DNA of 64,000 nucleotides from Xylophilus ampelinus (lineage in GTDB: Bacteria; Pseudomonadota; Gammaproteobacteria; Burkholderiales; Burkholderiaceae_C). How positions within the stretch are numbered: the first letter of the stretch is position 1; the number at the start of each line of letters is the position of its first letter. Made by a program: the position numbers and the translations under genes. Positions 45,317 through 57,682 of this stretch are shown here, one piece after another. The notes under the pieces were generated by a model that was given only the letters and a program-made list of their open reading frames with translations, did no database searches and was not told the origin of the DNA. The stretch lies in the NCBI RefSeq assembly GCF_003217575.1, contig NZ_QJTC01000007.1, positions 62,001-126,000 on the forward strand. Reading direction: 5' to 3'.

Positions 45317-45634
45317 TTAAGGAGTGCTTTTGCATGATAGTCCACGTCGTCTGACCAACCACATGCCATCAGCCTCCACCAATTCCCTTGGCGGATTGCC
45401 CAAGTTTGCGACTCCCACGCCACCCACGGCGTTCAGGTCACGCCAGATCATGACCAGACTGCCCTGCGGTTCGCATCCGTGCCAATCGCTCATAACATCC
45501 CAAACGCGGCTACGCACGCCGGGATTCATTCTTGGAGAAACGAACACGTTGGGCGCTGCCTCCAGCATCACCGAAGACAAAAAACCATGAAAACGATCTG
45601 GCACGTCACGGATCACGATCATCACCAACGCCAT
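45317..45634 (-). CDS. cas2: CRISPR-associated endoribonuclease/adaptation protein Cas2e
   Basis: 105 residues, type I-E Cas2: MALVMIVIRDVPDRFHGFLS, VWDVMSDW and SLVMIWRDLNAVGG. Forms the adaptation complex with Cas1. It overlaps the end of cas1 by 29 bp and is the last gene of the cas operon, directly before the leader. Confidence 0.95.
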   Translation of the reverse strand: MALVMIVIRDVPDRFHGFLSSVMLEAAPNVFVSPRMNPGVRSRVWDVMSDWHGCEPQGSLVMIWRDLNAVGGVGVANLGNPPRELVEADGMWLVRRRGLSCKSTP

Positions 45635-46499
45635 GGTTTAGCTCCTCCATCCGCAAAACCGCCTTGATACGGTCGATCATCCCGCCAATTACTTGCTGTT
45701 TGCGAAACGTAGTCGCAGCTTCGCGTCGCACCAGCCGGTCTATCGAGTCATTCACCTGTTCCGCACGCTTGGCCGAAGTGAAAGCGATCTGCAGGGTTAC
45801 GGTGTCGCGGAACAAGTCCGCAATATCCAGGACAAAGGACTGTCCCGAGTCTTCGTGAATGAATCCCAGGGGCGGAAGTGCTGCTAATGACTGCACTGCA
45901 ATAGCCGCAGCGGCCTGAACCGCCGTGGCCGCATGGTTGATGGCTTGGTTCGGAAGGTCCGTTGCATTGGGATTGGCGCGGTCGTAGTGGCGCCCCTTCC
46001 ACTGAATGCCATGTTTTTCCGCCATAAGCTTGTAGAAATTCTTGACGCGCGATCCTTCGATGCCCCGCAGGGTGTCCAGGTCACGGTGCGGCAATACTTC
46101 GCCCAGGCGCAGCGCATACATGTGGCGTGCAACGCTGATACGTCGGCGGGGGTTGCCCCACAGTTCAGCTTGGCGCCGTGCAATATCGGACCGGTCTGGC
46201 AGAAGTGGAGGCGCCGTGTAGCTGCGCACGCCGTCCTCTCCTACGGCCGCCAGCAACGTGCCATGGCGTGCCAGCAGGCGCAGCGCATCATGTGTCACGC
46301 TGCTGCCCGGCCCGAGCAGGATCATCGACACCGCCTGGTGCGGAATCTGGTCGATGCCAGGCGTCAGGCTGTCGCGCCCGCGCAGAAAATGGAGACAGCC
46401 ATCGATCACGCACAGCTCGCCGCGCGACAGCCACAGCAAGCCATGGCGGTCCGCGTGCGGGATGGGCGCCGTCTCCAATCCCAGCCGGCCTTTGAGCAC
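45606..46499 (-). CDS. cas1: CRISPR-associated integrase Cas1e
   Basis: 297 residues, type I-E Cas1. Metal ligands Glu148 (GIEGSRVKNFY), His215 (GFIHEDSGQS) and Asp228 (DIADLF) have the same spacing as in the E. coli enzyme, so the integrase should be active. It ends 9 bp after the cas6 stop on the minus strand. Confidence 0.97.
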   Translation of the reverse strand: MLKGRLGLETAPIPHADRHGLLWLSRGELCVIDGCLHFLRGRDSLTPGIDQIPHQAVSMILLGPGSSVTHDALRLLARHGTLLAAVGEDGVRSYTAPPLLPDRSDIARRQAELWGNPRRRISVARHMYALRLGEVLPHRDLDTLRGIEGSRVKNFYKLMAEKHGIQWKGRHYDRANPNATDLPNQAINHAATAVQAAAAIAVQSLAALPPLGFIHEDSGQSFVLDIADLFRDTVTLQIAFTSAKRAEQVNDSIDRLVRREAATTFRKQQVIGGMIDRIKAVLRMEELNHGVGDDRDP

Positions 46500-46508
46500 C
46501 CTGCCCCC

Positions 46509-47276
46509 TCAGCCCGGCCGGCTCAGCAACAGCATGCCGAAGCCGAAGGAACGGTGCCGCCCAATGCCACGCGCCAGCAATTGCGCGAAGGCCGCGCAAT
46601 CGCGCACGCGCAGGTGTCCCTTGAGCAACGCATCCGGTCCGTCGATCACGCGGCCACGCCGCGCCTCGGCGCCCGCTGCCTGGGTGCGCCGCACCACCTG
46701 CTGGCGTTGGTAGCCAGCAAGGTGGACATCGTCCAGCAGGTCGACTGCGCCCTGCCAGGCTTCGCGCACGTCACTCTCGGGCGGCGCCAGATGGTCGCGC
46801 AGCCATTGCACATATACCGCCTCGCGCAGCAAGGGCGCGCCCTGGGCCTGGTCCACGGCATGGAGGAAGGCATCGCGCTCGCCCTTGGCGGCGCGCACCG
46901 TGGGACGCAGCCGTACCTCGAAACCCAGCACCTGGCCTTGCGGCCACTGCGTTGGAAAAGGCCGCAGGCGGTAGCCATCGTGCTGGCCGTTGGCTCCCAG
47001 GCCCAGGGTCTGCGCGGCCAGAGGATCGGCCAGCGCCACCTGGATGCGCATGGCGTCTGCATCCAGCGCTGTGTAGGCCAGCAGACCCTGGCGCTCGTCC
47101 AGGTAGCGGAAAGGCTGCGGCGCAGCCTTGCCGAAGGCCGCGCGCAACAGGCCATGCAAAGCGTCGCCGAGGTCTGACGGCTGCCGTTCGTGCCGCGTGT
47201 GGTGGCGCGCCACCCACGCGGCCAGCAGACGCGCATCGGGCTGCGTGTGCAGCAGATGAAGCGATGGCGTGTTCAT
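46509..47276 (-). CDS. cas6e: CRISPR RNA endoribonuclease Cas6e
   Basis: 255 residues, Cas6/Cse3 family: RAMP-type fold with the glycine-rich C-terminal GIGRHRSFGFGMLLL and a histidine cluster near residues 23-27 (ARHHTRH) where the catalytic His is expected. It cuts the repeat hairpin to give crRNA and remains on the 3' stem. Longer than the E. coli protein (199), as are many beta/gammaproteobacterial versions. ATG 47276 overlaps the cas5 stop by 4 bp. Confidence 0.95.
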   Translation of the reverse strand: MNTPSLHLLHTQPDARLLAAWVARHHTRHERQPSDLGDALHGLLRAAFGKAAPQPFRYLDERQGLLAYTALDADAMRIQVALADPLAAQTLGLGANGQHDGYRLRPFPTQWPQGQVLGFEVRLRPTVRAAKGERDAFLHAVDQAQGAPLLREAVYVQWLRDHLAPPESDVREAWQGAVDLLDDVHLAGYQRQQVVRRTQAAGAEARRGRVIDGPDALLKGHLRVRDCAAFAQLLARGIGRHRSFGFGMLLLSRPG

Positions 47277-48013
47277 GCGGTCTGCCTTACTGGCAACAGC
47301 CCTTCTCGCACTGGCCGCCAGCCGCCGTGCAAGCCGCTGGTCCAGTTGCGCTCGTCGCACAGGTCGCTGCGGCGATCTAGCGGCAGGACGCCCTGGCCAT
47401 CAGGCCACTGTGCATGCCAGCCCTCTCCGTGCGCCGGCAGCTGCTGGGACCATGCTTGTAGCGCACCCAGCACGTGCTGGGCCTCTTGCCAGCCTGCCAC
47501 CAGGCGCCCGGACGGCAGGCAGGGCTTGCGGCCGATGAAGAGCGGGCGTGCCGGCCGGTCTAGCGCAGCGGCAACCTGTTGCAACGTCGGCGTTTCGTCG
47601 GCTTGCTCCAGTTGCAATACGACCCACGCGGTGAGTTCCGCGTGGTAGTGCCGGTAGCGCAGATGCGGCCCGGCGTAAGAGCCATCCCCGCCGCGCCGTT
47701 TCTCCGGCTGGCCCCACGTTGTCCAACCCTTGTCGTCCGCGCCCAGTTCGGCTGTCTGGAAGTCCATGAGCCGCTGCGCCTGCGCCGCGCCGCCGCGCAG
47801 CGCCATGGGCTCCAACACCGTACCCATGCGCAGGCGCTGCTGCAAGCGGTTATGCAAGGCGTCCTGTCCACGGTCCCAGCCCAGCGCATTGGCGATGAGC
47901 CCCGTCAGCATGGACAACGCCGGAAAGTCACGGATGACGCCCTGGTTGTCGATGGTCTCGCCACCGAAGGCGATCAGCGGCGATGCCAGGCGCAACACCA
48001 GATGACGCACCAT
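47273..48013 (-). CDS. cas5e: Cascade subunit Cas5e
   Basis: 246 residues, Cas5/CasD: MVRHLVLRLASPLIAFGGET, RDFPALSMLTGLIANALGWD and HLRYRHYHAELTAWV are typical. It caps the 5' handle of crRNA in Cascade. Start ATG 48013, 2 bp after the cas7 stop. Confidence 0.95.
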   Translation of the reverse strand: MVRHLVLRLASPLIAFGGETIDNQGVIRDFPALSMLTGLIANALGWDRGQDALHNRLQQRLRMGTVLEPMALRGGAAQAQRLMDFQTAELGADDKGWTTWGQPEKRRGGDGSYAGPHLRYRHYHAELTAWVVLQLEQADETPTLQQVAAALDRPARPLFIGRKPCLPSGRLVAGWQEAQHVLGALQAWSQQLPAHGEGWHAQWPDGQGVLPLDRRSDLCDERNWTSGLHGGWRPVREGLLPVRQTA

Positions 48014-48015
48014 GC

Positions 48016-49197
48016 TCAGGCCTCCGCGCGCGTGACTGCGGTCTGCGCCCATTCGGCCAGCGCCGTCAACGGCAGGCGCTCGGCCCCCGGCACCTGCACG
48101 TCGTCCACCGCCAGGTAGCGGCGCGACAGCGGCGCACCGCAGGCTGCGTCCATCTGCGCGATTTCATCCGCAAGGCGCTGAACAGCCGCCTTGCGCAGGG
48201 CGGGCTGGTCGGATGGCAGCGCGTTCTGGAATGCACCGGCCAGGCTGCGGGGCTGCCAGTCGCCAGCTTCCACCAGCATGAACTTGGCCCAGGCGAAGGG
48301 CGCGGTGGAGCCACGCTTGGCGCCCGGGCTCACGGTGGCCACCAGATGCAGCAGGTGCTGCACCACCCGGCCGGCCAGGGCGCGCTGTTCCGGAGTGGCC
48401 TTGCTCCAGTCCTGGATAGACACCCCTTCGAGGTTGGCGACGAGTTGCGGCACATCGACGACTAGGTAGCCGTAGTACAGGCCGCTGGCCAGTTCGGTGT
48501 CGAAGATGCCGGCCGAGCCGGTCTCGCCCGCCTCCTGGAGCAGGTCGTCCACCACGGTGAAATAGTCGTTCTCCACCTGGGCTTCGTGTACGGTGAAGGC
48601 ATGGGCCACGTAGATGGCTGCATCTCGGCTGGCCAGCACGTCGGAGGTGACCATGCGGCCGAACATCGCAGACTCCAGCCCGCTGCCCAGGCGCAGGGCT
48701 TCGATGTTCTTCTTCTCTTCCTTGTTGAGGAAGCCGGCAATGGCCGCCTTGAGCGCCTTCTCTTCGCTGTGTTCTGCGGCCAGCGCGGCACACCGCTGCA
48801 CGAGGTACTCGATCTCTGCATGGCCCAGCAGCACGGCCTGGCCCGTCTCCAGCGCATCCTTTCCTTTGCGGTCCTTGGCCTTGTCGACCAGGCCCGCCGC
48901 GCGCAGGCCTTCCACGGCGAACTGCGCCAGCGGCTCGGCCACGCCGGCCTGTACCAACTTGTCGCGGATCAGGCGCGGGGTCTCGCGTGAGCGCACGGCC
49001 ATCGGTACCTCCAACCGGCTCAGCGCAAACGCGTCGTCGGCCACGCGCCAATGGCGCTTGAGGCATTGTGAAGAAATGCGCGTGCGCACCTTATCGCCAT
49101 ACGGCAGGCGCTTTGCCAAGCCGGCATCGTCGCGGTTGAGCAGCGCCGCGGGGTAGTTGTGCAGCGTATGGATTTGCAGGAAACGGGGCAGTGTCAT
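48016..49197 (-). CDS. cas7e: Cascade backbone subunit Cas7e
   Basis: 393 residues, Cas7/Cse4/CasC: FLQIHTLHNYPAALLNRDD, GDKVRTRISSQCLKRHWR and RRYLAVDDVQ. Six copies normally form the Cascade backbone along the crRNA. Start ATG 49197 follows TCTCCTGG-complement ribosome-binding AGGAGAAACC. Slightly longer than the E. coli homologue (363). Confidence 0.96.
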   Translation of the reverse strand: MTLPRFLQIHTLHNYPAALLNRDDAGLAKRLPYGDKVRTRISSQCLKRHWRVADDAFALSRLEVPMAVRSRETPRLIRDKLVQAGVAEPLAQFAVEGLRAAGLVDKAKDRKGKDALETGQAVLLGHAEIEYLVQRCAALAAEHSEEKALKAAIAGFLNKEEKKNIEALRLGSGLESAMFGRMVTSDVLASRDAAIYVAHAFTVHEAQVENDYFTVVDDLLQEAGETGSAGIFDTELASGLYYGYLVVDVPQLVANLEGVSIQDWSKATPEQRALAGRVVQHLLHLVATVSPGAKRGSTAPFAWAKFMLVEAGDWQPRSLAGAFQNALPSDQPALRKAAVQRLADEIAQMDAACGAPLSRRYLAVDDVQVPGAERLPLTALAEWAQTAVTRAEA

Positions 49198-49226
49198 GGT
49201 TTCTCCTGGAGTCGATGGGTAGGTGT

Positions 49227-49778
49227 TCAAGCCTTGCTCGCGAGAGCGGAAAAGTAGGGACCGGCGATGCGCATGCGCAGTTGCTCGGCCCGCTGAAAGT
49301 CGTGGTGTGCGCTGCTGTCTTCCTTGAGTACCAGTTCTCCGAGCTCGAACCAGTTGGGCTGCACGCCCTTGGAAGCCAGCAACCGCAGCACGCGTGGCAG
49401 CAGTTGGCGAAAGGCCTCGCCGCGGGCCGTGAGCAGTTTGGTGACGCGCGACTCGGCCACGTCCGCCCGTGCCAGTTGCCGGCCGAGCCGGCCGCCCCCG
49501 TCGTGCCCCGCCAGCGCCATGCCGTGGGCGACGAGCGCCCAGCGCGGCCAGGTTTCGGGGCGCCAAGTCTCGGGTTGCAGGCCGGCCGAGAGCAGCGCAC
49601 GCGAGAGTGCGGCGATCTCGTGCGGGCGCAGCGCGTCGGGGTCCATGCGCGCCAGCGCTGCGCGGTCGCCCGGCCCCGCGTTGCGCACATGCGCGGCCAG
49701 TGCGCCGTAGGGGCTGCCGCGTGCAGGGGATGTGTCGGTGGCGTCGGCCACGGAGGAATCTGGGATGGTCTCAGGCAC
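49227..49778 (-). CDS. cse2: Cascade small subunit Cse2
   Basis: 183 residues from GTG 49778, which has AAGGAC 8 nt upstream; an ATG at 49838 would overlap cse1 by 68 bp. All-helical Cse2/CasB family with FRQLLPRVLRLLASKG and HHDFQRAEQLRMRIAGPYF. Two copies stabilise the Cascade belly and target strand. Confidence 0.93.
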   Translation of the reverse strand: MPETIPDSSVADATDTSPARGSPYGALAAHVRNAGPGDRAALARMDPDALRPHEIAALSRALLSAGLQPETWRPETWPRWALVAHGMALAGHDGGGRLGRQLARADVAESRVTKLLTARGEAFRQLLPRVLRLLASKGVQPNWFELGELVLKEDSSAHHDFQRAEQLRMRIAGPYFSALASKA

Positions 49779-51393
49779 GGTCGTGTCCTTGTGGTTCGGG
49801 CGCCGCGTCGCGGCGCTGTTGGGCGTAGTGCTGGGCAAGCTCCGGCAACACGGGCTTGGGGCCGCGCAGCGCGCAATGGAAGCGGCTCAGTGCCGCCGCG
49901 CGTGCCTTGTAGCGCTGCATGGCGCTGCGCGGACCGGCCTCGAAGGCTTGTTCCAGGACGCGTTCGGCGCGCTCGACCAAGCCCAACATCCATTGCACGC
50001 GCAGTGCGGCGGAATCTGCGTCTTCCGCTTCGGCCTCCCGCGCCAGGTCGTCGAAAAAGCGCACGTCCTCGCCCAGCTCGAAAGGCCGTGCGAAACGGCC
50101 TGCCTTGTCTTTGATACTGTCGTTGCGGTCGTCGCCATCACCGTTGGCTAACAGGATCACCAGCGAACTCCATAGCAGCTTGCGAAGGGCAGCGATGGCA
50201 GCGATGCGGTGCTTGGCCATTTCGGCGACCGCTACGCGCTGCGGCCCTGCGAGACGGCCGCGCAGCTTGGGCGAGATGGGAATACGTCGTTCGTGGTAAC
50301 CCTCGGTCTTGCCCTGGCCGCGCACGGTCGCCTGGGCAACGAGTTGCAGGCTCGCGTCGCGCGGCCAGCCATCCAGGTGCCATGCGGCGCCCTGGGTGAA
50401 GCGTCCGCCCGTGAGCAGCTCGGCCATGAGCTTGTATTCGAAGCCCGCGCCCGAGACCGTGAGCGCCTTGCCGTCGGCCGTGTCGACCGGCGTCCAGGGG
50501 TCGCCGGTGACACCGTTGTTGCGGTCCTTGCCAGCGACGCGCGCTGTCTTGCTGCCTGTGACGCGCGCGCTCAGACGGTCGTCGTTGGCAGTCAAACGCA
50601 CGCGCCGGCAGATTTCGATGTACAGCGGATCGAGCGAGGCCATGGCCAGCGAATCGCTCCCAGCCCAGGGCAGCAGCCACAGTAGAGCGTGGCCGGCGTT
50701 GGCCGCAAAGCCCTGTTGGTCGGCGATGGCATCGCGCTGGGCCAGCAGCGTCTGCACGTCCGCGCGCCAGCGCGCGCCCCAAGCGCCTAGCGGGGCAATA
50801 CCCACGCCGGGGCGGCTGGCGAAACCGCCATTCATGCGCGAGATGCCATAGTTGCCGGCGCCCAGGAAACCCTCCTGCGTTTGCAGGCTGATCAGCGCGA
50901 ACAGCCAGTCGTCCGGCTCGGCGCGGTAGGCGCGAGCGCCCTTGAGGTCGTGGTTCTTGGACGTGACCAGCATGTCCAGCTCATCGGCGGCATGCAGCAC
51001 GTTCTTCCAGTCGTCCACGCGTTCGCCTGGCACGGGCGTCTGCAATAACGCCGGCCGCTCGGGCGGTGCAACCAGGCACCACGCCGCACCGTCCGCATCG
51101 TCCGGCGTCAGCGCCAGCAAGGCGGCCTCCCAGTCCACGGCGTTTGCCCAAGGTTCGGCCTGGCCTGCCCGGTGCAAGGCGACGGCGGCCAGCTGCGCGA
51201 GGAAGGCGTGCCACGGATGGCGCTGGTGCGGCCGCAGGGCGGGGAAGTCGCGCACCGTGTCGGTCGCCAGGGCGGCCAGCAAGGTGGGCGGGCTGCTGCG
51301 GTGCAAATCTCCATGCGCCACGCAGCGCCAGCGGATCAGGGCTTCGTCGAGCAGGTTCCAGCGCAGGCCGGGGGACGGCGTGTCATGCGGCAT
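49771..51393 (-). CDS. cse1: Cascade large subunit Cse1 (Cas8e)
   Basis: 540 residues, Cse1/CasA: RWNLLDEALIRW at the start, LQTQEGFLGAGNYGISRMNG in the middle and a helical C-terminal bundle. It recognises the PAM and recruits Cas3. ATG 51393 sits 10 nt after AAGGAG and overlaps cas3 by 11 bp. Confidence 0.96.
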   Translation of the reverse strand: MPHDTPSPGLRWNLLDEALIRWRCVAHGDLHRSSPPTLLAALATDTVRDFPALRPHQRHPWHAFLAQLAAVALHRAGQAEPWANAVDWEAALLALTPDDADGAAWCLVAPPERPALLQTPVPGERVDDWKNVLHAADELDMLVTSKNHDLKGARAYRAEPDDWLFALISLQTQEGFLGAGNYGISRMNGGFASRPGVGIAPLGAWGARWRADVQTLLAQRDAIADQQGFAANAGHALLWLLPWAGSDSLAMASLDPLYIEICRRVRLTANDDRLSARVTGSKTARVAGKDRNNGVTGDPWTPVDTADGKALTVSGAGFEYKLMAELLTGGRFTQGAAWHLDGWPRDASLQLVAQATVRGQGKTEGYHERRIPISPKLRGRLAGPQRVAVAEMAKHRIAAIAALRKLLWSSLVILLANGDGDDRNDSIKDKAGRFARPFELGEDVRFFDDLAREAEAEDADSAALRVQWMLGLVERAERVLEQAFEAGPRSAMQRYKARAAALSRFHCALRGPKPVLPELAQHYAQQRRDAAPEPQGHDRA

Positions 51394-54115
51394 CGTGAGC
51401 ACTCTCCTTGGTTGTGGATGGAAGACGCTCCACGCCTAGCCGGGTGTAGCGGTAATGCGCCGATCCCAGCCCGAACGTGAAGCCGGTGACATCCGGCAGA
51501 GCCGATACTTGGGAGGCTTGAGCGTCTGGCGCCAGGCCACGCGGCAGCAGATGATGCCGAATGGCCAACTGCGTGACGGCTTTCCCGAAAGGCCCCTGCT
51601 GCGGCGGATCGAAGACCACGATGCGGTCTGCCACGCCCAGCCGGCTGCCGATGCGGCCCTCGTTCTCCGGGAACCGCACATCGTCGAACGGCTGGTCGAA
51701 GGACAGCGCATGCAGATTTGCCACGGTCTTGGTAGCGGCCAGCGCCCCCTCGTAGTCGATTCCGAAGCGGACCCAGGCCTCGCCCAGCGCCTGCGTGATG
51801 GCGTCGAGCGCATCGGGGTGCGTGGCCTGCTCCACGAGCAGGCGGTTGTCGGCGGGAATGCTGCGTGTAGGCTGCGCCGTGATCAGGCGCCGCGTAGCTT
51901 CGACCACGCGTAGGTCCACGTAGACGCCGCCCATCGGTTCGCCCGGTTTGCGGATCGGTCCCAGGCCATGGCGCTGGCGCTGGAGCAAGGGCGAGAGGTC
52001 ATTTCCGGGTGGAGTGAGTACCCAGACGCACGGCCGCTCGAAGCCCGCGGGCCGGTGGTCGTTCGGAGCTTCCCGGCTGGGCCGTTCGTGCCGGTGCAGT
52101 CGGCCCAGGCGTTGCAACAGCACGTCCATGGGGCACAGGTCCGTGATCAGCAGGTCGGCGTCGATGTCCAGGCTCTGTTCCAGGGTCTGCGTCCCGATGA
52201 CGACCAAGCCACCGCGCGGGCGGCGCTGCTTGCCGACCTGGGCCTGCACCTCGGCGTCGAGCAGCGGCCGGTCCTGGCGGCTGAAGCGGCTGTGGTGCAG
52301 CGTGCTGGCGCCACCGTTATCGCCCACGCGGAACAGGCAGTCGAGGCCCTGGGCCGCGGCCAGCGCCTCGACCGCCTTCAAGGTGGCGACGGCCGCCGGC
52401 ACGGTGTTGCGCACGACCAGCACGCGCGCGCCGGCAGCGGCGGCCTCGACGGCGCGCACGGCGATGGCATCGGGTGCGTCGATCTGGTCCCAGGTTTCCC
52501 AGTACACGGTTTTGTGGCGCGGGTTGCCTTCCACGGGCAACAGCGTCGGCCCACCGGCGGCGCGATGGCCGATGGCCGGATAGGGCAGGGCCTGGGCCTG
52601 TGCGAGGGGCGGTGGCACACTATCGGTGCGGCGGTTGCCACCGATGGACAGATAGCGCGAGCGCGCCGAGGCGCCCAACGTGGCCGACAGCAGCAGCGCC
52701 TGGCCACCGCAGGCCATATGGGCGCGCAGCAGATGCTCCAGCAAGCGCGTCATGTAGGCGTCCGAGGCGTGGACCTCGTCCACCACCAGGAGGCTGCGCG
52801 CCAGCATGGCCTGGCGCAGGTGCGCGTGCTTGATCTGCAAAGCGCCCAGCAGGGCCTGGTCCACGGTGCCGACCGCGATGGTGGCGGCCAGGTAGCGCTT
52901 GGGCGATTCTGCCGCCCAGCGGCGTTCGGCCTCGGCATCGCCGGGCGTGTCGGACCACAACACCTGAAAGTCGGGCAGTGCTTGGGGCGTCTCGCCATCG
53001 GCTGCGGTGTAGCCCGGCAGCGCGCGCACGGCCACCGGCGCATCGACTGGCCAAACCCGATGCACGAAGGCCTGCACACGCTCGTACAACTGCGAGGCGG
53101 CAACACGCGTGGGCAACGCAAAGTACAGCGCATCGACCTGTCCGGCCCGCCACAGATGCAGGAAGCGCCACAGTGCAGCCTCGGTCTTGCCGCTGCCGGT
53201 CTCGGCTTCCAGCACCACCACGGGGCCGAGGCTGTCGTCGGCCATGGCTGCCTGCATGGGACGCGGCGACGGTACGCCAAAGGCCTGCGCGAAGTCGCAT
53301 GCCGTGGATGCCAGACGCACGGCGGCACCGCCCACGTCCAGCCCAACGGCGCGCAGCGCATGGCGTGCGCACTGGAGCGCGGTAGTGGCCCGGTCTTCGC
53401 CGGGCCGGGTATAAGGAAAGAAGCCGGGGCGCGTGTCCGAGCCCAGCCAATCGGCCAACTGCACGAGGCCGGCGAACAGGTGGGCGAAGACAGGTGCATC
53501 CGGCAAGTCGGGCGCCTTCGTGGCGAAGGCCTGCGGATACAGAACCTGGACGCGGGCGCCCATCGCGGCCACGGTCACGGCGGGGTCGTAGATGCATGCC
53601 ACGCCGTCGCGCACGGGCTGCCAGATGGAAAACGTGGCCTCGTCGCCAACCGGCCGACCGTGGTGGCTGATGCTGGCGTGCAGAAGTGGCCTTACAGCGT
53701 CACCCCAGGTCTCCATGGCCTGCAGCGGCAAGCCCGCCGTCACTCGCGCCGCGCCATGCAAGCTTTGACCGAACAAGGCCCATCCCTGCGACCCATGGCC
53801 GCACTCGGCCACGGTCCATGCAGCAGGGCGCTCTGCACGCTCTCGCCAGTAGCGTACCTGGAAGCCCGCGTTGGCCTTGCCGATGTCGTGCAGGAAGGCG
53901 AGGACGGCCAGGCGAGCACGGTCAACATCTGACAGCGGGCGACCTGCCGCGCGTTCCAGCGCGCGCTGCACAGCGGGCAGATGCAGCACGGTCTCCAGCA
54001 CCGCCGCCACGTCGGCCATGTGGTCCAACAGCGGATGCGTCGCTTCGACCGAACCATCGACCGCCCGTCCCAGTTTGCCCCACGCTATCCACTGCTCAGG
54101 TGGGCTTGTCTGCAT
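51383..54115 (-). CDS. cas3: CRISPR-associated helicase/nuclease Cas3
   Basis: 910 residues. N-terminal HD nuclease with HPLLDH (27-32), LHDIGK (75-80) and SISHHGR (148-153). SF2 helicase with Walker A EAETGSGKT (303-311), DEVH box (446-449), SATLG (477-481) and motif VI LLQRLGRLHRH. All active-site motifs are intact, so the system can degrade targets. It is the first gene of the operon; 86 bp separate it from the 3' end of metH. Confidence 0.97.
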   Translation of the reverse strand: MQTSPPEQWIAWGKLGRAVDGSVEATHPLLDHMADVAAVLETVLHLPAVQRALERAAGRPLSDVDRARLAVLAFLHDIGKANAGFQVRYWRERAERPAAWTVAECGHGSQGWALFGQSLHGAARVTAGLPLQAMETWGDAVRPLLHASISHHGRPVGDEATFSIWQPVRDGVACIYDPAVTVAAMGARVQVLYPQAFATKAPDLPDAPVFAHLFAGLVQLADWLGSDTRPGFFPYTRPGEDRATTALQCARHALRAVGLDVGGAAVRLASTACDFAQAFGVPSPRPMQAAMADDSLGPVVVLEAETGSGKTEAALWRFLHLWRAGQVDALYFALPTRVAASQLYERVQAFVHRVWPVDAPVAVRALPGYTAADGETPQALPDFQVLWSDTPGDAEAERRWAAESPKRYLAATIAVGTVDQALLGALQIKHAHLRQAMLARSLLVVDEVHASDAYMTRLLEHLLRAHMACGGQALLLSATLGASARSRYLSIGGNRRTDSVPPPLAQAQALPYPAIGHRAAGGPTLLPVEGNPRHKTVYWETWDQIDAPDAIAVRAVEAAAAGARVLVVRNTVPAAVATLKAVEALAAAQGLDCLFRVGDNGGASTLHHSRFSRQDRPLLDAEVQAQVGKQRRPRGGLVVIGTQTLEQSLDIDADLLITDLCPMDVLLQRLGRLHRHERPSREAPNDHRPAGFERPCVWVLTPPGNDLSPLLQRQRHGLGPIRKPGEPMGGVYVDLRVVEATRRLITAQPTRSIPADNRLLVEQATHPDALDAITQALGEAWVRFGIDYEGALAATKTVANLHALSFDQPFDDVRFPENEGRIGSRLGVADRIVVFDPPQQGPFGKAVTQLAIRHHLLPRGLAPDAQASQVSALPDVTGFTFGLGSAHYRYTRLGVERLPSTTKESAHDAA

Positions 54116-54201
54116 AGATGTGCTCCCAACGAAGAACGGACCAAATGCTACTGGGCTGCGGCTATCGCTTCTTCTCGAGCCTTCGGGATGATTCGAAAGC
54201 G

Positions 54202-56916
<2,715 letters not shown>

Positions 56917-56994
56917 CGGGGGCGCGGCGGCAGAGGCGCAACCGGAGGCGGCGGGAACTGCTAAAAGTCTAAATCTTTGCGAATATGCGCCCCA
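56917..56994. other. metH 5' region and probable Tn7-like transposon end
   Basis: 78 bp in which the GC-rich metH leader (to about 56956) changes abruptly to AT-rich sequence (CTAAAAGTCTAAATCTTTGC) preceding tnsA. The transposon end should lie here, as the end next to tnsA does in Tn7. A palindrome CAATGTTCACATTG (56993-57006) covers the tnsA start and could be a TnsB or regulator site. The exact terminus cannot be fixed without the other end. Confidence 0.5.
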
Positions 56995-57678
56995 ATGTTC
57001 ACATTGAATACGATTAAGAAGTCTCAACTGGTCTCCGGCCCTGTGCGCGAGATCGGGGTTCAGGTCCGCAGCATCACCGGCACCATGCCGAATGGCAACC
57101 GGTATGAATCCGCATTGGAGCGAGATTTCATGCTGCTGATGGACTTTGACCTGGCTGTGGATGTCTACACGCCTCAGCCGCTCACGATTCGATACCAAGA
57201 TCGCGATGGAGATTGGCATCGCTACACACCGGATGGCCTGGTCGAGTGGCGCAAGGACCTCAAGCCTCATGACCCTCGCCCTCTGTTGGTCGAGATCAAG
57301 TACAGGGAGGCATTCCAAGGCGAGTGGCGCGTATGGCGGGAGCGCATGCGGGCGGCGCGTCGGTATGCAGAAGAGCGCGGTTGGCAGTTCCTGGTGATCA
57401 CGGAGCGAGACATTCGGAACCCATTCTTGGATAACGTTCGATTTCTCCTGCCCTACAGACGCCGCCCAGGGCCAGTGCAAACAGATCAATGGGTTCTGGA
57501 CAAGCTCACCGAACTGATCGAGTCGACGCCTCAAGAGCTGATCGAATCACTGTACCAAGACAAATGGAATCGAGCCGCTCTGATACCTGTGGTTTGGTGC
57601 CTCCTTGCCGAGCGACGAATCGGATGCGATTTGACCCAACCGTTGACGATGCAATCGACCTTGTGGACCTTGAGGTAA
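56995..57678 (+). CDS. tnsA: Tn7-like transposase subunit TnsA
   Basis: 227 residues, TnsA endonuclease that cuts the 5' ends of the transposon. Restriction-enzyme-like active site: Glu42 (YESALERDF), Asp80 (YTPDGLV) and Glu100/Lys102 (LLVEIKYRE), then a C-terminal domain that contacts TnsC. First gene of a tight operon; the TnsB start is 4 bp after its stop. Lower-GC codon use than the flanking chromosome. Confidence 0.92.
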   Translation: MFTLNTIKKSQLVSGPVREIGVQVRSITGTMPNGNRYESALERDFMLLMDFDLAVDVYTPQPLTIRYQDRDGDWHRYTPDGLVEWRKDLKPHDPRPLLVEIKYREAFQGEWRVWRERMRAARRYAEERGWQFLVITERDIRNPFLDNVRFLLPYRRRPGPVQTDQWVLDKLTELIESTPQELIESLYQDKWNRAALIPVVWCLLAERRIGCDLTQPLTMQSTLWTLR

Positions 57679-57682
57679 CGCT

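Noticed and set aside
56917-57534. 206-codon N-terminal extension of metH overlapping tnsA
   Set aside because: The MetH fold begins at ATG 56916; the extension is antisense to an intact TnsA with its catalytic residues.
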